A DNA stretch of 64,000 nucleotides, taken from contig NZ_FRCP01000026.1 in the NCBI RefSeq assembly GCF_900142955.1, positions 5,048 to 69,047 on the forward strand, given 5' to 3'. Numbering within the stretch: the stretch's first letter is position 1; every line of letters begins with the position of its first letter. The notes beneath the pieces are model-generated. The model had not been told where the DNA came from. It did not search any database and saw nothing but the letters and a program-made list of their open reading frames with translations. Source of the DNA: Anaerosporobacter mobilis DSM 15930. Lineage in GTDB: Bacteria > Bacillota > Clostridia > Lachnospirales > Lachnospiraceae. The translations under genes were made by a program, and so were the position numbers. This document shows, piece by piece, positions 48,002 to 56,580 of the stretch.

Positions 48002-48252
48002 AAAGTATCAGTTAAGGCGGTACTTTAAAAAAGGTAGCAATATAGCTGGTATTGCTTTTTAATAAAAGTACCACCGTAGATGAGTATGTTTACAGAAAGA
48101 AAGTACCACCGTAGATGGTATCATTTCAAAAAAGTAGCACAGTAGCTGGTACCTCTTCTAGCAATAAAGTACCACTATAGCTGATACCATCTGCATTAAT
48201 AAATATCATTGTAGGTGGTACCTTTTTTGGAATGTACCAGCTCTTTAATACC
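48002..48252. repeat. Array of eight imperfect dyad repeats (unit about 23 bp, period 29-35 bp)
   Basis: Units begin at about 48002, 48031, 48065, 48100, 48131, 48166, 48201 and 48231. The consensus is close to AAAGTACCAC-CGTAG-TGGTACC, with outer arms GTACCA and TGGTAC that are inverted repeats. Separating sequences are 6-12 bp and unrelated. No gene overlaps it. This looks like a set of protein-binding sites, for example iterons, a centromere or transposase sites, rather than a CRISPR. Confidence 0.7.
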
Positions 48253-48270
48253 ATTCTATCAATCTAATTA

Positions 48271-48492
48271 TTATGATTGCTTACTAAACGGATTCCATAT
48301 AAGCAAAAAACCTACCAACCAAATACTAATAGTTGTTAGGTCTTGATATTTCGCTGCTTTTATAATTTCCCGATATTTAAATTGCATCCATATTGATTTC
48401 ATGAATAATCTCCATTTGCCTGATTGATAACCAACACCATAAGAAGTCGAATAAGTTCCATTCTTATTTTTAATTACATACCAATAATCCAA
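48271..48492 (-). CDS. Small hypothetical membrane-associated protein
   Basis: A possible 73-residue protein from TTG 48492 (MDYWYVIKNKNGTYSTSYGV, then a hydrophobic end TTISIWLVGFLLIWNPF). There is no clear ribosome binding site. It sits immediately beside the dyad-repeat array. It could be a genuine small gene or chance; low confidence. Confidence 0.35.
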   Translation of the reverse strand: MDYWYVIKNKNGTYSTSYGVGYQSGKWRLFMKSIWMQFKYREIIKAAKYQDLTTISIWLVGFLLIWNPFSKQS

Positions 48493-48773
48493 ATGCGTTA
48501 CTGTTGATTTTTCATATCGAATTGCAAACGTTATTTTATAAACTATTTCATCTGTGTCAGATTCAATTTACAATTCTTTTGTATGGATTTGTAAACTATG
48601 ACGCAAATATAGAAAATGGATTACTTTGACTCTTCAATGTATCCCAATCAAAATCATATTTTTCGCTATCATTCCAAGTTGTCGATACTATACTAAATAT
48701 TAATTCTCCATAATATATAGCTCAATAAGCATCATCTTCGACCATACTTATTTGTTGGTAACACTTCCTTTCC

Positions 48774-49940
48774 CTATATATTCTTTAGCTTAAATAAATC
48801 ATACTTGGGTTTTTGCATAACATTAATCTTACCATTCCTGATATCCATACCTCTCATAAAATCATCAAATGAGTCATAAGGCAAACCACCCTTAAGCATT
48901 TCCCCAAAATCTCCTATTTCACCTGTAACCATCTTTTCATATTCTTTTTTTGAGAAATTAGTCCATTCACCCCATAACCTTGGGCTTAATACAATATTTT
49001 CACTATATTCAGGGATTACATTGTTTAAAAAAACTTTCAATTCATCCTCATTTAAATTTTCTATCTGCTCAAAATAACTCTTTAAGTTACTATAATCTTC
49101 TTTTAAACAACTAATGATAAAATATGTTTTACCTACAACTGGTATAACTGTAATAAACACAGCCTTTAATCTTTCAGGATTTGTAGAATATATATCATTT
49201 AATTGCTTACCTATTAAATCTTCTGCTGGACAAAAAGTGGTTGTTACTGCAAAGTCATATTGATTATCAAATTCATACACATAATTTTCCATTATATCAT
49301 AATTATCATTATTTATTCCATTATTAAAAATGTCCATAGTTTGATTAACGTCATCAAGTGCCAATTTTCTTAATTTATATGACATTACAAACTCATCTTC
49401 TAGGAAAAGACTTGGGTTATCCTTAAAACAGTTTTGGATTGCCTTTATTTCTCTTTGCTTTTTATGGTATTCTTGAGCACATGCCCTATAGGCAAACAAA
49501 CAGTTTTGTTTTACATTATTTTCATAAGGTTTTAATTCTATTTCTTGAAATACTACTGAATCATGATATTCACAAAATCCATAAAATGTGGTTGCATCAT
49601 TTTTGCTTACCCTTTTAGTGGAATACCCATCTCTTACTTTATTAAGCAAGTCATTAGCCATTACATGGTCTTTTTCTGCTATTAATGATAAAACACCATT
49701 ATTCTGCAATGAGTGGGCATTTTTGATAGGCATCTTACATTTTTCTTTGTCAGGATGCATACAGATTTTAAAGTCAGTTGCTTTAAGCATTTGTTGCAAC
49801 ATATGATTAATTCTATTTGGATTACTCAAGATATCTTCTCCAAGTGGTTGTGCCTTGCTAGATATAGCTTTTCCTTTACAGCATGATTTAAATGTTTTAC
49901 TACTACCACAGTAACATTCTTCTGTATTTCCTATTAACAT
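48774..49940 (-). CDS. SEC-C motif protein
   Basis: A protein of about 388 residues, start at ATG 49940 (AGGGAG nine bases upstream). A metal-binding SEC-C motif lies at the N-terminus (ECYCGSSKTFKSCCKG; four cysteines at about 9, 11, 20 and 21). A conserved-looking block follows (CMHPDKEKCKMPIKNAHSLQ), known from a family of SEC-C proteins of unknown function; the remainder is helical. Metal binding is inferred from the motif. It may relate to the AbiH gene nearby, but they are separated by the dyad array. Confidence 0.75.
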   Translation of the reverse strand: MLIGNTEECYCGSSKTFKSCCKGKAISSKAQPLGEDILSNPNRINHMLQQMLKATDFKICMHPDKEKCKMPIKNAHSLQNNGVLSLIAEKDHVMANDLLNKVRDGYSTKRVSKNDATTFYGFCEYHDSVVFQEIELKPYENNVKQNCLFAYRACAQEYHKKQREIKAIQNCFKDNPSLFLEDEFVMSYKLRKLALDDVNQTMDIFNNGINNDNYDIMENYVYEFDNQYDFAVTTTFCPAEDLIGKQLNDIYSTNPERLKAVFITVIPVVGKTYFIISCLKEDYSNLKSYFEQIENLNEDELKVFLNNVIPEYSENIVLSPRLWGEWTNFSKKEYEKMVTGEIGDFGEMLKGGLPYDSFDDFMRGMDIRNGKINVMQKPKYDLFKLKNI

Positions 49941-50169
49941 TATCTTATTCTCCCTATACATAATTAAATCCTCTATAATATCCCATAATTATACATGCTT
50001 TTATATTTGCTATCAATACAATTGCAAACATTTGCATATAAAAAGCAGATAGTTTAGTCCTACCTGCCCTCACTTACCATATGTTCTACAGTTTGCATAC
50101 AATTAGGTATCTCATTAAAGCTATAGCCTATCACACCCAATATTATTTACCATGACATTCCCTATTTCA

Positions 50170-50232
50170 TTAAATAATAGCATCCTCAGGAGCATTTTCA
50201 AAGTCTAGCAGTTCCTCCCATGTCTTTCCCTT
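50170..50232 (-). pseudogene. C-terminal gene fragment
   Basis: Minus-strand frame GKTWEELLDFENAPEDAII-stop has no start and looks like the tail of a small protein. It lies just beyond the stop of the 230-residue gene. The rest of 49,941-50,262 shows nothing else. Confidence 0.3.
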
Positions 50233-50262
50233 TTATAAACTTTTAATTGGACGCAACACCTA

Positions 50263-50955
50263 TCACTCATACTTCCTCGATATTTCCGTATACATCACGC
50301 TCAAATCAAGACCATCCTCATAATCTTCTAAAAACTCATACACCCGTAATGGCTCCCATTTTTCATCCTCGATTTTAATTCCAAAAAGTAGGTCTTTCGG
50401 TTTCTTTTTAATACGAACAACAAGACCTGCTTTTCCTAACTTAATCGCGTAGGCCATGTAAATAAAAAACTCGTTTTTTAACATCTCGGTATTCTTCGCA
50501 TCATTCTTATAATAATTAAAAATAACGGGGCCGCCTAGCGTTGATAAAGTCACAGTTATATCTTCTTTGATTTGAGAAAAAATCGTATCAGTCAAAGTCA
50601 TCGCCTCGTACCGTTGTTCCAGACTAATATCCTCAATTTCTTCTAAAATCCGTTTCCGTTCTTCCTCTTCAAACAGCTTATAATAGATATTTAGGATATA
50701 CGCATCTTCTTCCCCAAAATACTTAATTCTTTCATCCCTACTACTTTCCTCTAACCCATTCGATAAGAAATAGTCACCGAAATCCTCAATTTCCTTACGT
50801 TTGCGCTCCGTCTGACCAAAGACAAAAGCATTCATATGTGCAAGCACTTGCACTACATTTTTTTCATCCTTTTCCGTCAGCGTGTGTCTTATAAAATAAT
50901 CAAGCAAGGTTTCTCCTGCCAATAATTCTAAATCTTTCTTAGTTCTCCTTTGCAA
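50263..50955 (-). CDS. Hypothetical protein
   Basis: A protein of 230 residues. The start is a TTG at 50955, fixed by AAGGAGA nine bases upstream. It is helical in the first half (LLAGETLLDYFIRHTLTEKD) and mixed in the second, with VVRIKKKPKDLLFGIKIEDE. No recognised family. It is the third gene of the operon that starts from the promoter at 51.9 kb. Confidence 0.6.
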   Translation of the reverse strand: MQRRTKKDLELLAGETLLDYFIRHTLTEKDEKNVVQVLAHMNAFVFGQTERKRKEIEDFGDYFLSNGLEESSRDERIKYFGEEDAYILNIYYKLFEEEERKRILEEIEDISLEQRYEAMTLTDTIFSQIKEDITVTLSTLGGPVIFNYYKNDAKNTEMLKNEFFIYMAYAIKLGKAGLVVRIKKKPKDLLFGIKIEDEKWEPLRVYEFLEDYEDGLDLSVMYTEISRKYE

Positions 50956-50999
50956 TCAGATATATCTCCTTTCCATAATGTGAGTTGAAATTACCGCTA

Positions 51000-51293
51000 T
51001 TATCGCATGATAATAAAGTAATTGACCAACAATAAAGCAACATAGGTCATTGCAATTAGTGGAACTGCATGCTTTATTTGATGATGCCTTATCACTCTGT
51101 CAACCGATGCATTCCATTGTTCATCCGAAAGTCCATTACTTGGAAGCTCTTTTATCTCCCTTGATATCATAAATACCCTACGAATCATAATTGCTCCAAC
51201 GATTATTCCCGTTCCAAATAATGCATGGGTAATCGCTGTAATCATGGCAGAGCTAATACCACTGCTTAAGTATATAGCGTAAATGTATTTCAT
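51000..51293 (-). CDS. Small membrane protein
   Basis: A protein of 97 residues with GGGAGGAG before the ATG. Two transmembrane segments lie at about 12-37 (SSAMITAITHALFGTGIIVG) and 75-95 (HAVPLIAMTYVALLLVNYFI), with a charged loop between. No family recognised. It is the middle gene of a three-gene operon with flanking gaps of 19 and 44 bp. Confidence 0.65.
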   Translation of the reverse strand: MKYIYAIYLSSGISSAMITAITHALFGTGIIVGAIMIRRVFMISREIKELPSNGLSDEQWNASVDRVIRHHQIKHAVPLIAMTYVALLLVNYFIIMR

Positions 51294-51312
51294 AATGGCT
51301 TACTCCTCCCTT

Positions 51313-51600
51313 CTATGCAATCGGATTTCTTTCAATTAATCCTTCGGATATAGCACTATTCACGAGACAATTAAAATCAAACTTCTTCATTTCCAAGTTC
51401 TGATTTACCATATCTGTAATCATCAGCAGTGTAAGCTCACCAACAATATCTGAATTAAACTTACCCATCTTCATTTTCAGGTCAGCTCCTGGTTTTGTTA
51501 CCCACAGTGTTACTTCGTTCAAATTCTCTGGTTCATTTATTGCCTCCACTCTGTAACCTTCAATATCCATAACCGAAACAAATTCCATTTTATTATCCAT
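51313..51600 (-). CDS. Small hypothetical protein
   Basis: A protein of about 95 residues from ATG 51600 (AAAGGGG upstream). Beta-rich first half (EFVSVMDIEGYRVEAI; LWVTKPGADLKMKMGKF) and helical end. It is the first gene of the operon behind the structured leader at 51.67-51.87 kb. Function unknown. Confidence 0.6.
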   Translation of the reverse strand: MDNKMEFVSVMDIEGYRVEAINEPENLNEVTLWVTKPGADLKMKMGKFNSDIVGELTLLMITDMVNQNLEMKKFDFNCLVNSAISEGLIERNPIA

Positions 51601-51671
51601 AATGTACCCCTTTCTGGCCATTCGACCAATATAAATTTTTATAATATTGCTTTTAATAAAATTTTCCCTAA

Positions 51672-51865
51672 AATTAAAAAAATCGACTCAGATTAATTCC
51701 TGAATCGTCTTCCAAATTACAATAATAAATTACTATTTTCCACTATTTACTTTAATTACTGGGCTCCAACGCCCGGAACCCAGCTTTGAAAAGGAGATTT
51801 AAAAACAAACAACTAAACAAACAAATGAGGAGTGTAAGGTGAGACACCGCTATCTCTTCCTTACA
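51672..51865 (-). promoter_or_regulatory. Structured leader RNA with terminator (copy B)
   Basis: Minus strand, 5' to 3': a long hairpin TGTAAGG...CCTTACA (51833-51865), an anti-SD-like CTCCTTTT (51789-51796), a CTGGGTTCC...GGAGCCCAG hairpin (51759-51783), then CGATTCAG / CTGAGTCG (51684-51707) followed by a long T tract (51672-51683), a convincing intrinsic terminator. The same element order is seen at 34.05-34.16 kb. Confidence 0.6.
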
Positions 51866-51870
51866 ACAAT

Positions 51871-51899
51871 AGTATAGCATAGTGGTATACTATTTTCAA
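51871..51899 (-). promoter_or_regulatory. Sigma-70-type promoter
   Basis: Minus strand TTGAAA (51894-51899), 17-bp spacer, TATACT (51871-51876). It starts the leader RNA and three-gene operon 51,600 to 50,263. Confidence 0.75.
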
Positions 51900-51903
51900 C
51901 CAT

Positions 51904-52452
51904 TTATATACCTTTTTCATATTTATTTTTGTATACATAAAACGTTCGTTTGGAAATACCCATTCTTTCTTGGGCTTCCTTAACAGATAATTCCCCTTGC
52001 AGTATCGACTGATATACCGAAGTAAATTCCTCCATCGTGAGTTTCTGATTCCGTCCGTATGACTTCCATTTTTCTTCATCTTTTTTCATTTCATTTATCT
52101 TCCGTTGCTGATTAATAACACGCTTTTGATAATCCTTATATGCCAATGTCTTGTATAGAGCTGTCATTATCTTTGTGATATTGGGTCTAAGTGCTAAAGT
52201 ATCAGGGATATCTCCTACAATAATACGAATATCCTTTTCGCTGATAAGGTCAAGTGCATCCATAATATCCTGCTTCGTTTCACCAAGGTTTTGTAGCGAA
52301 GAAACATAAATCGCCCCTTTATCGATATCAGGTATATCCTCAATTTCTTTTACTGATTGGAATTCTATATCATTTCCAAAGGAATTCATTAGTTTTTCCC
52401 TTGGAATATCGCTCTTTGCTACTTCATCATTCTCCAATATATATATAATCAT
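51904..52452 (-). CDS. Serine-recombinase-like protein lacking the catalytic serine region
   Basis: A protein of about 182 residues; start at ATG 52452 after AAGGAAG. The N-terminal 110 residues have a resolvase-like core (AIYVSSLQNLGETKQDIMDA; IRIIVGDIPDTLALRP) but the catalytic YxRxS start of serine recombinases is replaced by MIIYILENDEVAKSD. The C-terminus is a resolvase-type HTH (LSVKEAQERMGISKRTFYVY). It is likely a regulatory or degenerate relative rather than an active invertase. It is transcribed leftward, and the next promoter begins at its 3' end. Confidence 0.6.
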   Translation of the reverse strand: MIIYILENDEVAKSDIPREKLMNSFGNDIEFQSVKEIEDIPDIDKGAIYVSSLQNLGETKQDIMDALDLISEKDIRIIVGDIPDTLALRPNITKIMTALYKTLAYKDYQKRVINQQRKINEMKKDEEKWKSYGRNQKLTMEEFTSVYQSILQGELSVKEAQERMGISKRTFYVYKNKYEKGI

Positions 52453-52621
52453 CAATACCACTTCCTTCTATATAATAATATCATCTGCATTAAGTCTATC
52501 AAAAAGTTTACTAATTGCAAGCAAATATTTACTCAGCTATTTATTTTTCAACCTATAATTGTTTGTATTTTGCATCTTTTTAAAAAATCGGATAAAAAGA
52601 ATATTTAATGTTCTGCTTATT

Positions 52622-53233
52622 CTAAAATCGGTATTCTAACTTTTCAGATTCTATCTCCCAATCAAACAAAGGAATACCTTTTGGATTTTTTATATGCTTT
52701 TTAATATCATATCCTGGAAGCTTGATACAATCATTAGCAATATGTCTTGCATTATCAATTGGATTTACTGTTTCAATATTTCTGACATGCTTTTTAGCAT
52801 CAGCTGCAATCTTTTTTAAATCCATCATTATTCTATTTATATAAGGTATATAAATCTCTCTTTCTTGTTTATTTAATGATTCTATATTAATTACCTCTTT
52901 CAATGACAAGAAGATATCTTTGGCTATTTTCTTATTTCCAATACTATCTGATATATACTGCCATATAAGCACATCAGGTCCTTGGAATTTCTCTTTATCT
53001 TCAAAATTGTAATCATCAACCCAATTGTCATTTAAGTCAAATGCTTTTCGTATCATATTTTCCATTTTTGTAGTAAGTGGCATGGCACCTGATTCAAGTT
53101 TTTTAACGGTCGATATATTAATATCAACAATCATTGCAAAGACCTTCTGTGTTAGTCCTTTATACTTTCTCAGTTCTTTAATCACATTTTGCTTATATGG
53201 TTTTACTTGACTTTCAATTTCATTATTATTCAT
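52622..53233 (-). CDS. XRE family transcriptional regulator with C-terminal domain
   Basis: A protein of about 203 residues; start at ATG 53233 with GAGGGTG upstream. A helix-turn-helix lies near residues 15-70 (IKELRKYKGLTQKVFAMIVD; NISTVKKLESGAMPLTTKME). The C-terminal 130 residues are helical and unassigned. It probably autoregulates or controls neighbours. The 490 bp between it and the divergent gene at 53,724 contain no gene that I can support. Confidence 0.75.
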   Translation of the reverse strand: MNNNEIESQVKPYKQNVIKELRKYKGLTQKVFAMIVDINISTVKKLESGAMPLTTKMENMIRKAFDLNDNWVDDYNFEDKEKFQGPDVLIWQYISDSIGNKKIAKDIFLSLKEVINIESLNKQEREIYIPYINRIMMDLKKIAADAKKHVRNIETVNPIDNARHIANDCIKLPGYDIKKHIKNPKGIPLFDWEIESEKLEYRF

Positions 53234-53723
53234 ATCAAAACACACCCTCTTTTTTAAAAAATCATATAACTAAATTTTTATTCCACCTAAAAAGTATACA
53301 ATAACTCCAATCCATTGACCATCCCTTTCTGCATGTGCTATCCTAAACTTACAAGCAAGGCAAACGTAAAATTTTCCAGCAAGAAGCAACACCTCAAGCC
53401 AGAAGTTAATTACAAATGAATTGCTGATTAAAATATAAAGGAGTGATGCGCGACCGAAGAAATCTATGCAATATCGATTCTTCTGACTACTGGCAAATAT
53501 CATTCACCAGAATTCTCAGGATTCTTTAACCGCCAGTATGCATTCCCATAATTTTCTTAAAAAAGGATATTGTCGACCATATGTTCTATTTGCGACTATG
53601 CTGCAAATGGCTTATTAAGTGCACCCTTTTTTAAGAAAAAGCACATTGACAACAGCACATCGAATGTAACCAACAACATTAGTCAGTATTATGCTGGCGC
53701 CCATAGAAAAGGAGGATTCTACA

Positions 53724-54224
53724 ATGAAAGTTAAATATGTAACTGAAAAAGAAACAGACATAACTGAAGATGCTGAGTTTAGAATGTACTTTCTTAATAA
53801 TTTAGCTTCATCACTTACCAAATCATCATTTATGGATGAATCTATACCATACGCTTCAATTGAAGAAATTCGTAATGCTGATAAGCTTGATGACTGGCAT
53901 AAGATGCTCTACTGTACGCTGTATTATGAAGGAGCAATTAAACATCTTGCAAAGGTCTTTTCCATATTGAATGCCGTTACCAATGATTATTATATTATGT
54001 CACCAATTCCAGATACGGCAGATGACAAAATGAATTTTATGATGGATTTGGAATCGCACTATCACTTTACTGATTTGCCAACTACAATCAACCTAGTTCC
54101 AGCAACAATTATTAGGAAACAGAAAAACAGGGAAGAAAAATTAGAAGAGGATGATTTTAAACCCAAAACTCATCGCAGTGATGGCATACAGATTATAAAG
54201 ACAGATTTCACAGACTATTATTAA
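53724..54224 (+). CDS. Hypothetical protein, tandem paralogue 1
   Basis: A protein of 166 residues from ATG 53724, directly after AAGGAGGATTCTACA. It opens MKVKYVTEKETDITEDAEFR and has a conserved-looking centre (VTNDYYIMSPIPDTADDKMN). Its neighbour at 54,289 is a paralogue with the same ribosome binding site and opening codons, so the pair arose by tandem duplication. Soluble, acidic and charged; no family recognised. It starts a run of four plus-strand genes that end at a terminator near 56.5 kb. Confidence 0.65.
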   Translation: MKVKYVTEKETDITEDAEFRMYFLNNLASSLTKSSFMDESIPYASIEEIRNADKLDDWHKMLYCTLYYEGAIKHLAKVFSILNAVTNDYYIMSPIPDTADDKMNFMMDLESHYHFTDLPTTINLVPATIIRKQKNREEKLEEDDFKPKTHRSDGIQIIKTDFTDYY

Positions 54225-54288
54225 TTTTTCCATGCCAATTTATAAAACAACCAAACTACCAATACAATTTTAAAAGGAGAATTCTACA

Positions 54289-54714
54289 ATGAAAGTTAAA
54301 TACGTAACCGAAAAAGAAATGAAAATCAAAGAGAATAAGAAATTTAGAGATGCCTTTATTAAAGCATTATCAGAGACTTTTGCCGTAACCTTGCCTACAA
54401 ATCTACCAGAACCAGGAACTTATGAATTCGAAGAAGGCGATGAAGAATTTGATGAGGAGCTTTACGAAGAGAACTGTGCTCAACACTTTGCATGCTTCGA
54501 GGCGGTAATAAAGAATATGGAAATCGCGGCCACCGTTGTAACTGAAGTGAGCCAAAATTACTATATTATCCCGGCTATACCTGATATTGCAAATGACAAA
54601 CTCCAATTCATAGTTGACCTAGAGGAACGCTACTACTTCTTTGACATACCAGCTTTAATTGCTGATTCAGGTGCAAGTATCATTAAGAGGACGAAGGTCA
54701 AAGAAATTGCGTAA
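54289..54714 (+). CDS. Hypothetical protein, tandem paralogue 2
   Basis: A protein of 141 residues. It starts MKVKYVTEKEMKIKENKKF and carries SQNYYIIPAIPDIANDKLQF, matching the central block of the preceding gene; the C-terminus is shorter. Upstream 20 bases are almost identical to those of gene 53,724. The intergenic stretch that follows (54,715-54,933) contains a long inverted repeat and a short GAGGAGG-led frame of three codons, suggesting a decayed gene start. Confidence 0.65.
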   Translation: MKVKYVTEKEMKIKENKKFRDAFIKALSETFAVTLPTNLPEPGTYEFEEGDEEFDEELYEENCAQHFACFEAVIKNMEIAATVVTEVSQNYYIIPAIPDIANDKLQFIVDLEERYYFFDIPALIADSGASIIKRTKVKEIA

Positions 54715-54771
54715 ACAGATAATTTCTTTCAACAAAACTGTTAATTTTGAAAAAAATCTATGCATATTAAA

Positions 54772-54805
54772 TTGAGCATGTTGTTTCGAAAAAACAACAG
54801 CTCAA
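54772..54805. repeat. Long inverted repeat
   Basis: TTGAGC plus GTTGTTT pairs with AAACAAC plus GCTCAA, with a short internal bulge, between plus-strand genes. No T tract follows, so it is not a simple terminator; it could be a processing hairpin or an operator. Confidence 0.4.
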
Positions 54806-54933
54806 GAATTAACATCCACACTGATTGTTAATTTTAAAAACAAAACAAGAGGAGGTCTTGCCTATGATTGCATGAATCCTAAATCCAATCAATGTAAAAA
54901 TAATAAAATAATATTTTAAGGAGGATTCACATT

Positions 54934-55398
54934 ATGAATGAATCGAAAATTATCAACGAAAACAATAGTAGTACACTGAGCAGGCTACAGAACCTGCCTG
55001 GATTAAACATATTACCTTCCGATTGCTATGGCGATGACATTGATTGTAAGCTAGAAATGCTGGCCTTTGCCTTCAATGACATATATCTTCGCACAAAGAA
55101 AGAACTTAAAGGAATTTTCTCATTGAATGAAGCGATGGGAATCTCACAGTCTTATTGTGGAACGCTCATTTCTCAATGTAATAAGGACTCTCTGTTAACG
55201 AATGTAAAATCCAGTATTTATTACGATGAAATCGATAAACTCTTTAGCTTTGATGGGGCAATTCTAATGGATAAATTAACAAGACTTACCGAATTCCAAT
55301 GCTTGACTGTAATAGGTATGGTAAATGAATTCAGAATGGCCAGTAATGGTATTATGGTTCCTAATGAAGTGGTAAATAAAATATTCATGATTGAATAA
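54934..55398 (+). CDS. Hypothetical protein
   Basis: A protein of 154 residues with AAGGAGGATTC before the ATG. It contains DCYGDDIDCKLEMLAFAFND and LFSFDGAILMDKLTRLTEFQ; helical, soluble, no recognised domain. It is part of the plus-strand run from 53.7 to 56.4 kb. Confidence 0.6.
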   Translation: MNESKIINENNSSTLSRLQNLPGLNILPSDCYGDDIDCKLEMLAFAFNDIYLRTKKELKGIFSLNEAMGISQSYCGTLISQCNKDSLLTNVKSSIYYDEIDKLFSFDGAILMDKLTRLTEFQCLTVIGMVNEFRMASNGIMVPNEVVNKIFMIE

Positions 55399-55570
55399 TA
55401 CATAAACCTGTAAAAGATATATCTTGGGAAGCCCTTGCAGATGTAAGGATAAAAATTAAAGACTTTGATATTGTGTAAATTTATCAATGCTATGATTGTT
55501 AGGATAGCGGAATACAGTTATTCTGATATGTCCAACACAAAAAATCCATATCACACGGAGGAAAATTTAA

Positions 55571-55834
55571 ATGAAAAAAGTACAATATACTACGCATTCT
55601 TATTTATACAAAAGAATTAACAATGAGGACTGGTATGTAGATATAGTCCTGAAATCAGACTGCTACGAAATTTGGTTATACGCGAAAACCTATTCTCATA
55701 AAATGTTTGTTCTGGGCTTCCCTACAAATTCAGGTATTAGCTTAGCTGGAATGGAAGCTGCTGTAGAAGATATCCTGGAAGATGGTTCCTATCAAACTCA
55801 ATATAAAATGGAGATTGAAGTTCTGGAATCTTAA
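55571..55834 (+). CDS. Small hypothetical protein
   Basis: A protein of 87 residues with ACGGAGGA before the ATG. Beta-rich (DWYVDIVLKSDCYEIWLYAK) with a central helix; no family recognised. It belongs to the plus-strand run ending at the terminator near 56,500. Confidence 0.6.
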   Translation: MKKVQYTTHSYLYKRINNEDWYVDIVLKSDCYEIWLYAKTYSHKMFVLGFPTNSGISLAGMEAAVEDILEDGSYQTQYKMEIEVLES

Positions 55835-55952
55835 AACTAATATCATTATAAGATTAACTGCATTAATATTTCACATATTTTTTATCGACTGCTAAATGAA
55901 AAAATCATAAAATATAACTAACAATATTTAACTAACAAAGGAGGATTTATAC

Positions 55953-56435
55953 ATGGAAAAAATCAGAATTAAAGCAACCGGAAAGGTTTACGAATTAGGA
56001 AATAAAAAACAGGCTGTGGAAGCTCGTTGTTCTTCTTTGAGCGGATATGTTGCTACAAATAGCGATTACGAGGCTGCTGAAGAAGTTATAGAAAAATATC
56101 GTGAATCTGACAATGATAGGATATTCGCAGAAAATGACTGGGTTTGGACATATAATTTTAAGGATGAATTCGACCAAGCTGAAGAAAACATGGAAGAGAG
56201 ATATGGAGATTTAGCAGAACATGCTCAGGACTTAATCAACAAGTACGATGAAAGCGCTCTGATGACTGGACTAGATGGCTGCTTCTATTGCGTGGATACA
56301 GATGAACTTTATGAGGATTCATTAGATGAGGAAGCTCTTGGTGACTTTGCAGATGAAGACGATAATTTATTCTATTATGTCATTCCAGAAATCAAGTTCT
56401 ATCTTCCTGAACAAGTAGAAGTATTTAGCGAATAA
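55953..56435 (+). CDS. Hypothetical acidic protein
   Basis: A protein of 160 residues with AAAGGAGGA before the ATG. It begins MEKIRIKATGKVYELGNKKQ and is strongly acidic (for example DELYEDSLDEEALGDFADED). No recognised family. A clear terminator follows 50 bp after the stop and closes this plus-strand unit; tubZ is convergent beyond it. Confidence 0.6.
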   Translation: MEKIRIKATGKVYELGNKKQAVEARCSSLSGYVATNSDYEAAEEVIEKYRESDNDRIFAENDWVWTYNFKDEFDQAEENMEERYGDLAEHAQDLINKYDESALMTGLDGCFYCVDTDELYEDSLDEEALGDFADEDDNLFYYVIPEIKFYLPEQVEVFSE

Positions 56436-56483
56436 GAATCTTTGGCTGCTTCCAAAATACAAAACAATGCATAATTCACTGAA

Positions 56484-56519
56484 AACAGGGTTAGCTTAAC
56501 ACTAACCCTGTTATTTTTT
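56484..56519 (+). terminator. Intrinsic terminator
   Basis: AACAGGGTTAG / CTAACCCTGTT, eleven perfect pairs, then six or seven T residues. It closes the plus-strand run and can also shield the convergent tubZ. Confidence 0.9.
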
Positions 56520-56580
56520 GAACCTCAGTATTATTTGGCAAAATCTTTATGTCGCAGAATTACTAGCTTCATCCCACAAA

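Noticed and set aside
48002..48252. CRISPR array
   Set aside because: Repeats are degenerate, separators are only 6-12 bp, there are no cas genes, and the units are dyads separated by about three helical turns.
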